Shown: positions 1 to 10,800, numbered from the stretch's first letter. The stretch: DNA of 64,000 nucleotides from Bacteroidota bacterium (GCA_025361565.1 JANYKN010000028.1:1-64000); one strand, 5' to 3'. The notes: a model not told the origin generated them from the letters alone. Program-made: numbers and translations.

Positions 1-48
1 CTGCTGGTTGATCCTCAAAACTGATAAGTTTCAATTCTTGCTTAATTT

Positions 49-202
49 ATATTGTTCTGTAAGAAAACTCTGTGACTATGTGGTAAAATTAAAGAATCTT
101 TTTGTTTTATAGAATGATATTATTAAAGTATTACATCTTTGATTAAACACATAGCCACATAGTTTTTTAATCTTAGCTATTGTGAATATTGTTCTGAAAG
201 AA
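49..202. repeat. Mini-element-like structure: direct repeats around an inverted repeat
   Basis: A 17-nt direct repeat at 49-65 and 186-202 differs at one position. Between the copies lies an imperfect 21-nt inverted repeat (arms 64-84 and 146-166, sharing a CTATGTGG-type core). There is no ORF inside. The layout resembles a short non-autonomous insertion with a duplicated target, but the inverted-repeat arms do not sit exactly at the direct repeats. It lies downstream of cysK. Inference only; a dispersed intergenic repeat family is equally possible. Confidence 0.4.
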
Positions 203-271
203 GCGTGGTGGCCATAATAGACACCATAAAGATGAACAAGCCTCGGGTTATTCAACCCTTAATTCGCATTA

Positions 272-1234
272 TTAATTAATGGCAGCTTCCAATTCAGCCT
301 CCTCAAATTGGTAAAGTATTGTTGATAAGTATCTTTCGCCTGTATCGGGAAGTAAAACAACAATGTTTTTTCCTTTGTTTTCAGGCCTTTTAGCAACCTG
401 TAAAGCTACAAATGCCGCTGCACCTGATGAAATTCCAACCAAAAGCCCTTCGGTGCGTGCGAGTTGCCTGCTTGTGGCAAATGAATCATCGTTACTTACG
501 GTTATAATTTCATCAATTATTTCTTTGTTTAAGATATCGGGAATAAAGCCTGCACCAATTCCTTGTATTTTATGTGGGCCTTTTGTTCCTTTTGATATGA
601 TTGGTGAATCTGTTGGTTCGATTGCAATTATTTTCACGTTGGGATTCTTCTTTTTAAGTGCTTCGCCAACCCCTGTGATGGTGCCGCCGGTTCCTATGCC
701 AGCAATAAAAATATCTACTTTCCCATCGGTATCACGCCAAATTTCTTCGGCTGTTGTGGCGCGATGTATCTCAGGGTTTGCTGGATTCTTGAATTGTTGA
801 AGAATGATTGAATTTGGAGTTTCTTTCTGAAGTTCTTCTGCTTTTTTAATAGCTCCTGCCATTCCTTCGCTGCCGGGCGTTAAAACCAGTTGTGCACCAA
901 GGGCCTTTAAAAGGTTTCGGCGTTCAATACTGAAAGTTTCGGGCATAGTCAAAACCAGTTTATATCCTTTTGAAGCTGCTACAAATGCCAGGGCAATTCC
1001 TGTATTTCCGCTCGTAGGTTCAATAATTATGGTGTTTTTGTTTATCCGCCCATTGATTTCGGCATCTGTAATCATCGCAAAGCCAATCCTGTCCTTTACA
1101 CTGCTAGCCGGATTGAAATATTCAAGTTTAGCAATGATATTTGCCAAAGCACCATTTGCCTTGTTAAAGTTCGAAAGTTCCAGTAACGGGGTGTTCCCTA
1201 TTAAATCTGTAAGATGTTTTGCTATTCGTGCCAT
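272..1234 (-). CDS. cysK: Cysteine synthase A (O-acetylserine sulfhydrylase)
   Basis: PLP enzyme that makes L-cysteine from O-acetylserine and sulfide in the cytoplasm. The 320-residue length is normal for CysK. Visible motifs are the N-terminal [10 protein letters not shown], the PLP-lysine segment [10 protein letters not shown] (Lys47), the substrate loop EPTSGNTG (residues 72-79), the glycine-rich phosphate-binding [10 protein letters not shown], and GISSGAAA near the C-terminus. The start at ATG 1234 matches the usual N-terminus. It is the last gene of a leftward series. About 260 bp separate it from the nif3-like gene, so it may have its own promoter; a CACCTTTG sequence just upstream is one base off the TAnnTTTG element. 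CysK is favoured over CysM by overall similarity; the distinction is not proven. Confidence 0.95.
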   Translation of the reverse strand: MARIAKHLTDLIGNTPLLELSNFNKANGALANIIAKLEYFNPASSVKDRIGFAMITDAEINGRINKNTIIIEPTSGNTGIALAFVAASKGYKLVLTMPETFSIERRNLLKALGAQLVLTPGSEGMAGAIKKAEELQKETPNSIILQQFKNPANPEIHRATTAEEIWRDTDGKVDIFIAGIGTGGTITGVGEALKKKNPNVKIIAIEPTDSPIISKGTKGPHKIQGIGAGFIPDILNKEIIDEIITVSNDDSFATSRQLARTEGLLVGISSGAAAFVALQVAKRPENKGKNIVVLLPDTGERYLSTILYQFEEAELEAAIN

Positions 1235-1359
1235 AATTTTCTTTTTTAATTGTATGATACAAAGGTGAAGCTAATTTAAGAGCTACAAAATCCCACAGAA
1301 TTGGTATTTTATATACCATGTTTATGGTATATCGGAAAATGTGAATTTTCAATTACTGT

Positions 1360-1485
1360 AGTCTAATTGATCCTGAAAGCGGAAACTGTCCCGCATTTGC
1401 GTGGTGGGCACAGACAAGGATAACAAGTGAGTGAACCACGGTTGAAACTTGATTTGCTGTGAGAAGTCAGCCGGGACCATGCCTT
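1360..1485 (+). promoter_or_regulatory. Possible decayed or orphan cobalamin riboswitch
   Basis: The GC-richer intergenic segment contains, in the order expected of a cobalamin riboswitch on the + strand, CTGAAAGC, AACTGTCCCGC (1388-1394 is the GTCCCGC core), a CGTGGT/ACCACG stem, and AAGTCAG followed by a GGGACC..GCC block (1464-1483). The final box has extra bases compared with the usual AGYCAGRAGACCTGCC, and the upstream GGGAA box is not clear. Nothing on the + strand follows it; the next gene is convergent. The call is tentative. Confidence 0.22.
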
Positions 1486-1495
1486 CCTAAAAAAT

Positions 1496-2374
1496 CTAAT
1501 ACGTCCAATACGATAATTTATTCTCTATAAAATAAACCGGAATATCTGTAATAAATTTCCTCATCCACTCTGCTCCATATTCCATTCCCGATTGCTCGGA
1601 TGCGATATGCCCGATAAAAATCACAGCTTTATGTTTCCCAAAGTCCACTGCATCACGCACATATTCATAAGTTTCCCATTGTGGGGCTTCGCCGGTGATT
1701 AGAACATCCACATTGGGATCGGTCAGTATTGATAAATGTTCGCCACCACCTGGTGCACCTGGTGCCAGACCAACTTTTGATAATTTCATTTCCGGATTTC
1801 CAACCACATTGAATGTACTTTTTGGGAATTTCTGTTTTAACGATTTAAGCAATCCTTTTAAAGTCGTTGCAGGAATAATAAATTGATTGGTCGTATTCTT
1901 TATCATTTCATATTTCTCCCAGCCCAGTTTGCAAACCAATCCGGTAAGGATAGCATCAGGCTTGATACTGTGAATATAATCGTGAAAACGCCAAATGACA
2001 AGCTTGTGGCTATTGATAAAATTCCTTTTTTCTTGATAAACCTGATCGTTTACCAAACCAGTAGTATCATCCAAATGATTGTAATACAAAGGCTCGTGAA
2101 CGATGATAAAATTACAATCTTTTGCCACGGCTTGCTTTAAAATATCCATGGTTGCAAACATGCAGGTTATAATACCTTTTACCTGTGTTTCAGGGTTTCC
2201 TTCTTTAAAAACATCAACCGTATTGGGAATTATATCGCTACCAGTATTTTTAATGATGGTTTCGGTTATCTCAGATGCAGATTTGTATTTTACAGTTGTG
2301 TTAATTTGTGCGATGGACAAATTTGAAAAAAAACAAAGGAAAATTAATAGTAAAGATGATTTTATAGGGTTCAT
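1496..2374 (-). CDS. Exported Nif3/DUF34-like metal-binding protein
   Basis: 292 residues. Residues 1-22 form a clear signal peptide ending SLSIAQ-like, followed by a Nif3 (NGG1-interacting factor 3, DUF34) fold. The family's dinuclear metal site is suggested by IIVHEPLYYNH near residues 95-105 and by the C-terminal IGHIASEQSGMEYGAEWM, which carries the conserved GHxxSExxG. A LAPGAPGGGEH segment is also typical. Nif3 proteins are usually cytoplasmic and of debated function (GTP cyclohydrolase-like or metal-dependent hydrolase suggestions), so export is unusual. It lies between the acetyltransferase-like gene and cysK on the same strand; the 146-bp upstream gap makes a shared operon uncertain. 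Confidence 0.8.
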   Translation of the reverse strand: MNPIKSSLLLIFLCFFSNLSIAQINTTVKYKSASEITETIIKNTGSDIIPNTVDVFKEGNPETQVKGIITCMFATMDILKQAVAKDCNFIIVHEPLYYNHLDDTTGLVNDQVYQEKRNFINSHKLVIWRFHDYIHSIKPDAILTGLVCKLGWEKYEMIKNTTNQFIIPATTLKGLLKSLKQKFPKSTFNVVGNPEMKLSKVGLAPGAPGGGEHLSILTDPNVDVLITGEAPQWETYEYVRDAVDFGKHKAVIFIGHIASEQSGMEYGAEWMRKFITDIPVYFIENKLSYWTY

Positions 2375-2437
2375 ATTTCAATGTTTTTAAGTTAGTAAAT
2401 GTCAAACAATCCATCTATCTGGATCAGCCTGGGTCCA

Positions 2438-2484
2438 AAGTGGTTATAGCGCTCAACCACTTCAAGGGTTTTCAAGCGCTTGAA
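2438..2484. other. Structured palindromes between nif3-like and acetyltransferase genes
   Basis: Two dyads sit in a GC-richer intergenic patch: AAGTGGTT/AACCACTT (2438-2445 with 2455-2462), enclosing AGCGCT, and the 14-bp palindrome TTCAAGCGCTTGAA (2471-2484). There is no T-run on either side, so a simple intrinsic terminator is not supported. Function unknown. Confidence 0.35.
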
Positions 2485-2520
2485 GGGTCTCGCTTTGTGG
2501 CTTAACTAAATGACAATGAT

Positions 2521-3627
2521 TTACAATTTAATGAATATTTTCTTCCTGTAAAGAATCAAAACCGGAATAAAATTAAGGCATACAAACATTAAAGCATAAG
2601 CCATACTTGAAAATTCAGGAGCAAACCCTGCATTATTTAACAGGGTGGTAAAATGAACATTCAGGCTCATCTCTCCAAATTTAACCTCATAAAATAAAGG
2701 CGATATCAAACCTGCCAAAACGTATACTGTTATTGCATTTGAGCCATAAATAATTCCAAATTGTGCTATTTTGGTGTACTTCAACACATCGATAAAGAAA
2801 ATGCAACAAGCCAATGTCAACGTACTAAGCCCGGAAGTTACTAAAACGTATGAGCTTGTCCACAGGTTTTTATTCAAAGGAAAAGTCCAGCTCCAAATAA
2901 TACCAACGGCAAATAAAATAAATCCACCAACAAAAAGCCAGATAATTTTTCGTTCTGTCTCCAGTTTTGAAATCAAAAGTTTTCCGGCAAGTAAACCAGT
3001 TATTCCGGTTGCAATCGCAGGTAAAGTACTTAACAATCCTTCAGGATCCCAGGTTTTATTCCACATTCTGCCAGGAAGCAAAATACTGTCAACCCAAGCG
3101 GCCAGATTTGCACCCGGTTCAAACATCACTTTATCAAAACCCGGAGTAGGTATCAATGTCATGGCTAGCCAATATGCAATTAGAATAATAATTCCGATAA
3201 TCGTCTGGGTTTTCCATTTGGTGTTAAGAAACAGAACGCTACAAATAAGAAAAACTACAGCAATCCGCTGGAGAACACCTGCAATGCGCATTTCGGCAAA
3301 ATTAAATTTGGGGTATAAATAAAGAAAAACACCAACAGCAAAAATTTTAAGCGATCGGGTTATGATTTTTTTGTACATGCTTGATGGTTTAACACCCGCC
3401 TCAAGCCGCTTATTGTATGCAAAAACGATTGAAATACCAACAATGAAAAGAAAAAATGGGAAAATTAAATCTGTCGGTGTTAACCCATTCCAGGCAGCAT
3501 GTTCGAGTGGAATGTATATATGCTTCCAATCTCCTGCATAATTAACCAAAATCATGGCTGCAATTGTAATTCCGCGAAAAGTATCGAGGGACAATAGCCG
3601 TTGTGAAGAAATTTTGCTTTCTGACAT
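2521..3627 (-). CDS. HGSNAT/NagX-like transmembrane acetyltransferase (COG4299)
   Basis: 368 residues with about ten hydrophobic segments. The N-terminus RLLSLDTFRGITIAAMILVN and the segment EHAAWNGLTPTDLIFPFF (His43) match the heparan-alpha-glucosaminide N-acetyltransferase family, in which the equivalent His is the acetyl acceptor. Family members move an acetyl group across the membrane onto the amine of terminal glucosamine; the bacterial relative NagX is found in GlcNAc-utilisation loci. The gene starts 11 bp after the GH20 hexosaminidase stop, so the two are almost certainly cotranscribed. This suggests that periplasmic amino sugars released by GH20 are the substrate. The exact acceptor is inference. 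Confidence 0.82.
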   Translation of the reverse strand: MSESKISSQRLLSLDTFRGITIAAMILVNYAGDWKHIYIPLEHAAWNGLTPTDLIFPFFLFIVGISIVFAYNKRLEAGVKPSSMYKKIITRSLKIFAVGVFLYLYPKFNFAEMRIAGVLQRIAVVFLICSVLFLNTKWKTQTIIGIIILIAYWLAMTLIPTPGFDKVMFEPGANLAAWVDSILLPGRMWNKTWDPEGLLSTLPAIATGITGLLAGKLLISKLETERKIIWLFVGGFILFAVGIIWSWTFPLNKNLWTSSYVLVTSGLSTLTLACCIFFIDVLKYTKIAQFGIIYGSNAITVYVLAGLISPLFYEVKFGEMSLNVHFTTLLNNAGFAPEFSSMAYALMFVCLNFIPVLILYRKKIFIKL

Positions 3628-3638
3628 AATTTTTTGTT

Positions 3639-6236
3639 TTATTGGTTTTTTGAAATTTCAATAGCACGACCACTACGGTTCAGTACATTAAACACTTTTA
3701 ATTTTATTGTTCCGTTAATGGTAAATGGTTTGGTATAAATGGTAGAATTTTCGTTTGGCTCAGAATTATCGGTTGTATAGCGAATAGTAAAACCAGGTAA
3801 TTCAGTATTTGCATATAAAATTCCGTCTTTAACTATTGCCCCGGCAGGCGGAATCCGGTAATTAAATCCTCCCCATAAATAGTCCAGTCGTTTTAGCTCA
3901 CTTAACCCAATAGAATTTGCAAAAATGTTCCAATCAATATCTACTGCTTTCTGTCTTGCAGATTCAGGTTCAAGTGATTCCCATGCTCGTTGTGGAGCCC
4001 ATGCGCTTTCAGAAAAAGCGATTAGTTTGGGTAAAAGATGATAATCTAAAAGTTCTGGTTTAGTAACAGTTTCTGCCCATAATTCAGCTTGCAAACCAAG
4101 TATATTTTGATAGGCTTCTGGTTTAAGCTTTTCCATATTGGCTGCATCTTTTGCTGTAAATGGTTCACCCATGTTGCCATTGTAATGTGTTGATTTAAAA
4201 ACATCAAAAGGGCTAAAATCAAAAGCAGATTTAGTACTTACAAAACCGCCCCAATGCAGGCCGGGCTCTAAAGGATGTTTTTCGCAAGATAAGTCGAAGT
4301 AAAAATTGGAAACATTGCACATTACAATTTTATATCCGGCATTGGCCAGTTTGTAGCTTAAATCCTGAGAACCCCATAGATTGTTCCAAATATATGGAAT
4401 TGCATGATGGCTAAACTCCGGATTTGGAATAACTTTTCCGGACTTATCTTTTATTAATGCAATTTCTTCCCAACCACAAATATTTACCTTGTACTTTTCC
4501 ATGATTTTGACAATACGCTTAAAAAAGCTCGCCTGCAAATTGAGTGTGCCTCCATTTTTATTGTCATCCACAAGTTTTTTGCAAAGCGGAGAACCCAACC
4601 ATGCGCCCTGAGGAACCTCATCGCCACCGGTATGGAAATATTTAAACGGAACTCCTGCTTCGGTATACAAAGCTTGAATTTCATCTACTACTTTTTCGTA
4701 GAAATGATAAACCGATTCCTGCCCTATGCAAACCACATTATCATTGTATAGTTGGGCTGATGAATATTTTGATGTATCGTTTACATCGATTAATCGATAT
4801 TCAAGTGCCTCCGATTCTTTTCCGGCTTTCATTAATTTATGATAGCGGAATTCCATGGATTTGATGGCTGCACGCGCATGTCCGGGAATACAAAATTCGG
4901 GAACAACCGTAATGTGCCTTGTTTGAGCATATTTCAGAATTTCGATAAAATCATTTCGGCTAAAAAAACCATTTCCATATGCATCGGCAGCCTCAGTAAA
5001 AGGACCAATCCCAAAATTGGGTTGAAGAAAATCGAAACCATCGCCAACATGTCCACGTTTTGAACCAACCTCAGTTAATTCGGGCAATCCTGGTATTTCA
5101 ATTCGCCAACCTTCGTCATCGGAAAGCAACAGTTGTAGAAAATTCAATTTGTAATAGGCAAACAGATCAATCAATCTTAAAACAGATTCTTTGGAATGAA
5201 AATGCCTTGCTACATCTATCATTATGCCCCGATAACCAAAACGAGGTGCATCATTCACATTAATTTCGGCAATTTCGAATAAAGTTTGCGGATTTTTAAA
5301 AACATCGAAGGGCAAAAGTGCCATTAAACTTTGAATTCCATAAAAAACACCTGCGGCATCAGAACCTTCAATAGTAATGCCATTCTGCTCCAATACTTTT
5401 AACTGATACGCTTCTTTTTCGACACCGTTTATTTTAGGCGTTGATAATTTTAATAAAATATCACCTTTCCCAGCACTATTCCCTACTGAAATCTGAATTT
5501 TCGTATTTAAAACTTTTGATAGGACTGATTGTAAATAGCTGGCTTCATTAACAAGATCCTTTTCATAAACAATTTTCATATTCGTCGAAAACTGAAACTT
5601 TCCCTTTCCTTCGAAAAACGAAACCGGTGAAGGAATTATTCTTTTTATTTGTTCTTGAAGAATGGGGGTAATATTCAAATTTCGATTGTAACAAAACTCA
5701 GGCGTGGCCTCCGGTATTAAATCATCCTTACTACGGTTTACCTGCTCGTTTCTAACAAAAGGCATTTGTTTATAATTTTTAACCAATACAATTTGTTGAT
5801 CTTTTGTGTTTTCGTCGATTACAAAATACAAACCGGATGGTGCAGAATTATCTGAAATTATGGAACCATCCATTTCATATGGGATCGAAATTTTCTGGTT
5901 TGGTTTTAACTCAAATTTGGAACTGGGAATGAACCGATATAAATCACCATTAACATGTTCAACAACTCCATTTTCAGAATTTGGCGAAGGTAAAATTTGA
6001 AGCGTTACCTGGTTAAAATACATTTTCCAGTTGGTGAACTTAAAAATACTGTCGCTTTTATTTTCGAAAGTAAATACGGCACGGCACTGACCGTCTTTTG
6101 GAATAAAATTACTTTGTAATTCCCAGCCAACAAAAACATGTTCTGCAAATTTGTTTTCAGGTTTAGATGTATTACAACTAGTAATTATCATCAATAAAAG
6201 GCCAATAATTAAAGTAAATTGTATAGTGTTGCGCAT
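3639..6236 (-). CDS. GH20 beta-N-acetylhexosaminidase lipoprotein
   Basis: 865 residues. A lipoprotein signal ends in IITSC (Cys21). The order is then an N-terminal chitobiase-like carbohydrate-binding region (about 30-170), a GH20b domain (about 195-330), the GH20 TIM barrel (about 335-720) and a C-terminal chitobiase/FN3-like tail (about 780-865). The catalytic pair Asp539-Glu540 is visible in HTGGDEVPQGAW; RGIMIDVARHF opens the barrel. It removes terminal beta-linked GlcNAc or GalNAc from glycans, probably on the cell surface or in the periplasm. It sits 129 bp after SusD and 11 bp before the acetyltransferase-like gene, in a SusCD-led locus. Chitin oligomers, peptidoglycan or host-type glycans are all possible substrates. 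Confidence 0.95.
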   Translation of the reverse strand: MRNTIQFTLIIGLLLMIITSCNTSKPENKFAEHVFVGWELQSNFIPKDGQCRAVFTFENKSDSIFKFTNWKMYFNQVTLQILPSPNSENGVVEHVNGDLYRFIPSSKFELKPNQKISIPYEMDGSIISDNSAPSGLYFVIDENTKDQQIVLVKNYKQMPFVRNEQVNRSKDDLIPEATPEFCYNRNLNITPILQEQIKRIIPSPVSFFEGKGKFQFSTNMKIVYEKDLVNEASYLQSVLSKVLNTKIQISVGNSAGKGDILLKLSTPKINGVEKEAYQLKVLEQNGITIEGSDAAGVFYGIQSLMALLPFDVFKNPQTLFEIAEINVNDAPRFGYRGIMIDVARHFHSKESVLRLIDLFAYYKLNFLQLLLSDDEGWRIEIPGLPELTEVGSKRGHVGDGFDFLQPNFGIGPFTEAADAYGNGFFSRNDFIEILKYAQTRHITVVPEFCIPGHARAAIKSMEFRYHKLMKAGKESEALEYRLIDVNDTSKYSSAQLYNDNVVCIGQESVYHFYEKVVDEIQALYTEAGVPFKYFHTGGDEVPQGAWLGSPLCKKLVDDNKNGGTLNLQASFFKRIVKIMEKYKVNICGWEEIALIKDKSGKVIPNPEFSHHAIPYIWNNLWGSQDLSYKLANAGYKIVMCNVSNFYFDLSCEKHPLEPGLHWGGFVSTKSAFDFSPFDVFKSTHYNGNMGEPFTAKDAANMEKLKPEAYQNILGLQAELWAETVTKPELLDYHLLPKLIAFSESAWAPQRAWESLEPESARQKAVDIDWNIFANSIGLSELKRLDYLWGGFNYRIPPAGAIVKDGILYANTELPGFTIRYTTDNSEPNENSTIYTKPFTINGTIKLKVFNVLNRSGRAIEISKNQ

Positions 6237-6364
6237 TGAATTTATGGATTAATGCAAATGAAACGAATTTGAATAAAAATGAAACATAAATCGCCAGGTT
6301 GTCTGAACCCAAAGATATCAAATTTAGGTTTAGACTCCCTGGCGATGATTAATTATAGCGAAAA

Positions 6365-7879
6365 TTAATATCCTGGATTTTGTTTCAATTTAGCATTTGC
6401 ATCCATTTCCTGTTGTGGAATTGGGCACAACCATTTGTAATCCGATACATTATAGTCGATCTTTATCGGAGCACTAACTATATTGTTTTCACAGGTATAT
6501 TTATATTCCTGTAGATTGTTCATTACATCAGTTGCAACTCCCAAGCGTACAAGATCATCCCAACGCTGGGCTTCAAACGCAAGTTCCAGCCTTCTTTCGT
6601 TCAAAATCTTCAAACGGAGCTCTTCTTTTGTTGAGGCAGTGGCATCAGCAAGTCCTGCACGAAAACGGATTTGATTAAGTGTAGTAAGGGCACCCGAAAG
6701 ATCCCCCGTTTCATTTTGTGCTTCAGCTTTTAATAAAACAATATCTCCAAGCCTCAACAAATATAAACGATCGCCGCTATTCCATCCATTCGGATGCTTT
6801 TGTTTATAGTTAAAAGGACAGGCCACATTGGCATCATAACAAGGATTCCAGTTTTCGTCGGCCCAAGGCAGGTTGTCCCAGAATACGATATTGGCATCTT
6901 TTCTGGAAATATCACCTTCATTGTCATAAGCTGCAACAAGATCTTTTGATGGGATGCAGTACTTTTGCCATCCATCTTCCGGGGCAAGGAATAATTGAAC
7001 AGCCCAATTTGAAACATCATAATTGTCCCCCTGAAATGCTATCTCAAAAATAGCTTCGGCATTGGTATAATTATCTCCATCGAATAATTGGGCATAATCG
7101 GCCACCAATTGGTATCCTAAAGGACTATTGATTACTTCATCGCAGTAATCAATCACTTTGGAATAATCCCTGTCGCTGCGCTGTGCCCATACTTTTGCCA
7201 ATAATGCATTGGCAGCACCTCTGGTAGCCTTTTCTACATTGATTGTAGCATCGCCATAATCATCAGGTAAATCGGCAACAGCCAACTCTAAATCTTTAAC
7301 TATCTGGTCATATACCTCCTTTTCTGTAGAACGTGGCAAATTGGTTACTGAAGGATCTGAGGTTGAAAGAGTTCTTAATTCGATTGGAACTCCTCCAAAA
7401 GTTTTAACAAGTTGATAATAATTAAAAGCCCTAATAAAGCATGCCTGACCAATGATTTGTTCCCTCAAATTATCAACACCAAGTAATGGATCTTTAACTG
7501 AATCAATTTTATTCAGGATGATGTTACTGCGCGAAATCCCTTGATATGGACCTTCCCATTGATATTGGAATATCCGGTTATTTGAAACCGGAATATCCAC
7601 CATATCATATTGGACTATAGGTTGATCTCCACCACCACCGGCATATGCATTATCTGAACGAACATCACTTAATAAAACATTATCCCATTGATAATATTCT
7701 CCATAAAATGTACGATAAGCTCCATTAAGGGCATTTTTAAAATCCTTTGCAGTGCCATAAGCGTTATCAGTTGTAAGATCTGATTGAGGTTTAATATCGA
7801 GGAATTTGCTGCAGGATGTGGTAGTCAATACCAAAAAAAGACAACAAACTATTATTGTTAAGTTGAGTACCTTTTTCAT
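6365..7879 (-). CDS. SusD/RagB-family glycan-binding lipoprotein
   Basis: 504 residues with a lipobox TTTSC (Cys23). The mature start SKFLDIKPQSDLT is typical of SusD, as are the TPR-like helices and the C-terminal ILNERRLELAFEAQRWDDLVRLG motif followed by a C-terminal PIPQQEMDANAKLKQNPGY. The protein binds the oligosaccharide on the cell surface and forms the lid of the SusC barrel. It starts 20 bp after the SusC stop. Ligand specificity cannot be read from sequence; the neighbouring GH20 points to N-acetylhexosamine glycans. Confidence 0.96.
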   Translation of the reverse strand: MKKVLNLTIIVCCLFLVLTTTSCSKFLDIKPQSDLTTDNAYGTAKDFKNALNGAYRTFYGEYYQWDNVLLSDVRSDNAYAGGGGDQPIVQYDMVDIPVSNNRIFQYQWEGPYQGISRSNIILNKIDSVKDPLLGVDNLREQIIGQACFIRAFNYYQLVKTFGGVPIELRTLSTSDPSVTNLPRSTEKEVYDQIVKDLELAVADLPDDYGDATINVEKATRGAANALLAKVWAQRSDRDYSKVIDYCDEVINSPLGYQLVADYAQLFDGDNYTNAEAIFEIAFQGDNYDVSNWAVQLFLAPEDGWQKYCIPSKDLVAAYDNEGDISRKDANIVFWDNLPWADENWNPCYDANVACPFNYKQKHPNGWNSGDRLYLLRLGDIVLLKAEAQNETGDLSGALTTLNQIRFRAGLADATASTKEELRLKILNERRLELAFEAQRWDDLVRLGVATDVMNNLQEYKYTCENNIVSAPIKIDYNVSDYKWLCPIPQQEMDANAKLKQNPGY

Positions 7880-7899
7880 ATGATTAAATTTTTCATGAA

Positions 7900-10800
7900 T
7901 TAAAAAGTAATATTTAAGCCAAAAATAATGTCCCTTGATTGTGGATATGTACCATAATCAACACCGGGTGCAATATTTTTTAGTGAATTATCGCTGCTGC
8001 GACTATATAAACTAACTTCTGGATCAAAACCACTATATTTTGTGAATGTTAAGAGGTTTTCGCATGTAAGATAGAGATATAAACGATTCATTTTGAGTTT
8101 GCTCAGAAGGTTTTTCGAAAAATCGTAACCCAATGTTAATGATTTCAGACGAATATAGGATCCATCTTCGACAAATCTAGAAGATATCAAAGAGTTGGTA
8201 TTATCTCCATAAGTTGCTCTTGGGATATCAGTAACCTGACCGGGTGTAGTCCATCGATTGAGAACTGTAGCTAGTTGGCTTGTTTCATCCATCAATCCTT
8301 CGGTTTCTATTCGTGTGGCATTAAAAATATCGTTTCCCTGAACTCCCTGAATAAAGAAGCTTAAATTCCAGTTTTTATATGAAAAGGTATTTGTTAAACC
8401 CCAGGTAAATTTAGGATTGGAATTGCCAATAATGGTTTTGTCTCCATCACTTAAATCACCTGAATTATCAAGATCTCGATATTTCATGTCACCAGTAGCC
8501 GGATCGACTCCATCCGAAACATATCCGTAAAATAGACCCAATGGTTGATTTTCCATTGCAACAGCAACATCCCCTCTATCCGAAATATATCCAACTTTGA
8601 TAGTACCACCATCAAGACTGACCACCTCGCTCCTGTTAAAGGAAATATTGAAACTGGTATTCCATTTTAAAGTATTTACCAGATTTTTACTTTCGACCAT
8701 AAACTCAATCCCTTGGTTCTGCATTTCTCCAACGTTTTTGGTAGCAACATCGCCAGGTATACCAAGACTGGCAGGAATTGGTCTGTCAAGCAACATTTCC
8801 ATTGTGTTCTTGATATAAAAATCAGTTGTGAACAAAATACGGTTATCCAATGCTGCTAAATCAAAACCGATATTGGATTGCTTTGTGGTTTCCCATTTTA
8901 GATTCTTATTTTCCATTGTGGATTGATATGTTCCGGATACTACGCTACCATTTGATACATAGAATCCACCTGTACTAACCAGTCCGTATGAAGCATAATC
9001 GCCAACCTGGTCGTTTCCTACTTCTCCCCATCCAGCCCTGAGTTTCAAGTCGTTGATAAAGTCAAGTCCGGAAAAGAAATTTTCTTTCGAAATTCTCCAT
9101 CCTGCCGAAAATGAAGGAAAATAACCCCAAACGTTATTGGTTGCTCCAAATACAGAGGAAGCATCAGCCCTGAAATTAGCTGTGAATAAATATTTATCGT
9201 CATATCCATAGTTTACTCTACTTAGAAATGAAACATTCCTTCGCTCCGAAACCCATGCGCTCGCATTACGTTCAGACCCACCATTTACTGTATGAACACC
9301 ATCGCTGCCAAATCCCCTGGCATCGATTGATGAATTATCTGAATTTGTTGCTGATGTAACAAAACCTACCAAGGCATTCAAACTATGCTTGTCAATAATT
9401 TTGTTAAAGGTCAATGTATTTTCAGAAATCCAATAGCTCTTTTGACTGTTGGCTAAACTTGCCAATCCATCAAAACCACGGCCTTCTCGGCTTCTATATG
9501 GATCAACCCATGAATTATAAGTACTGTTTAGTTGTTCGTATCCAAACATGGATCTGAATTTAAGGCTCTCAAGAATATTCACTTCAGCATAAACATTGCC
9601 GTTAAAACGATTGTTGATATAAGCATGTTCATTTTTAATGATCAATGCTACTGGATTTTCAAGATCCTGAATAAATGGATTAATTGCAAAAGTGCCATCT
9701 GCATTATAAACATCGGTTACAGGTGCACCAGTTATTATACTGTTTATTGCACCATATTTCCAATTTTCGTTTACGTCAACATCCTTCCATCTGTTATATG
9801 AAATACTGGTTCCAATTTTTAGTATTTTACCAACTTTATGGTCCAGATTGGTTTTAAATGTAAGCCTGTCAACCTGGTTGGTAATAACTACACCTTCTTG
9901 TTTCATCCAAGAACTAGATACATAAAAGTTTGTGTTTTCGTTACCTCCGGTTGCACTTAGCTGGTAGTTTTGAGAATGGGCAGTTCTAAAAACCTTATCC
10001 TGCCAGTTATTATTGTATGGATATAGGTTCCAATCAACAGTTTGACCCATTTCAGTCATCAGATCTTTATATTGTGAAGCGTTTAAAACATCCAAATTTT
10101 TCCATACTTTAGAGGTACCAAGGTAAGTATCAAAACTTATTTTCGTTTTTTGGTTTCCCCCTCTTTTTGTAGTAATTAGCACAACTCCATTCGATCCGGA
10201 TGCTCCGTAAATAGCAGTTGATGATGCATCTTTTAGAATGGTCATGCTTTCAATATCTGCAGGGTTTATTTCGTTGATTGAAGTTGTGGGCACACCATCA
10301 ACCAGATAGAGCGGCTCGCTACCTGCAGTAATGGTAGAGGTTCCTCTAACTCTTATTGAAAATCCAGCCTGAGGTTGACCAGAAGGTCTGATTACTTGCA
10401 CTCCTGGTGCTTTACCTTCAATTGCATTGCCGAATTGTGTATTTGGTCTTTCGTCAAATTCTTTGGAAGAAAGCACAGAAACAGCCCCCGTAACGTCCTT
10501 TTTCTTTTGGGTTCCATAACCCAAAACTACAACTTCGTCTATATTTTGGGCATCTTCAAGGATGGTAACATCAATATTTTCCTGGTTGCCCACAGTAATT
10601 TCCTGCGGTGCATATCCCAAATATGAAATAACAATAATTGCATCAGGCCCTGAAACTTCAACTGCGAATTTGCCGTTAACATCCGTTATTGTTCCATTGG
10701 AAGTTCCTTTTACAACCACATTTGCTCCTGGAACCGGTTGTGTTAATTTGTCAGTAACTATTCCTTTAATTGTTCGGGTTTGTTGAGCCATAACAGGTAG

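Noticed and set aside
204-260. GCGTGGTGG..CTCGG segment resembling part of 1397-1440 on the other side of cysK
   Set aside because: Similarity is short and spacing differs, so a second riboswitch-like copy is not supported.
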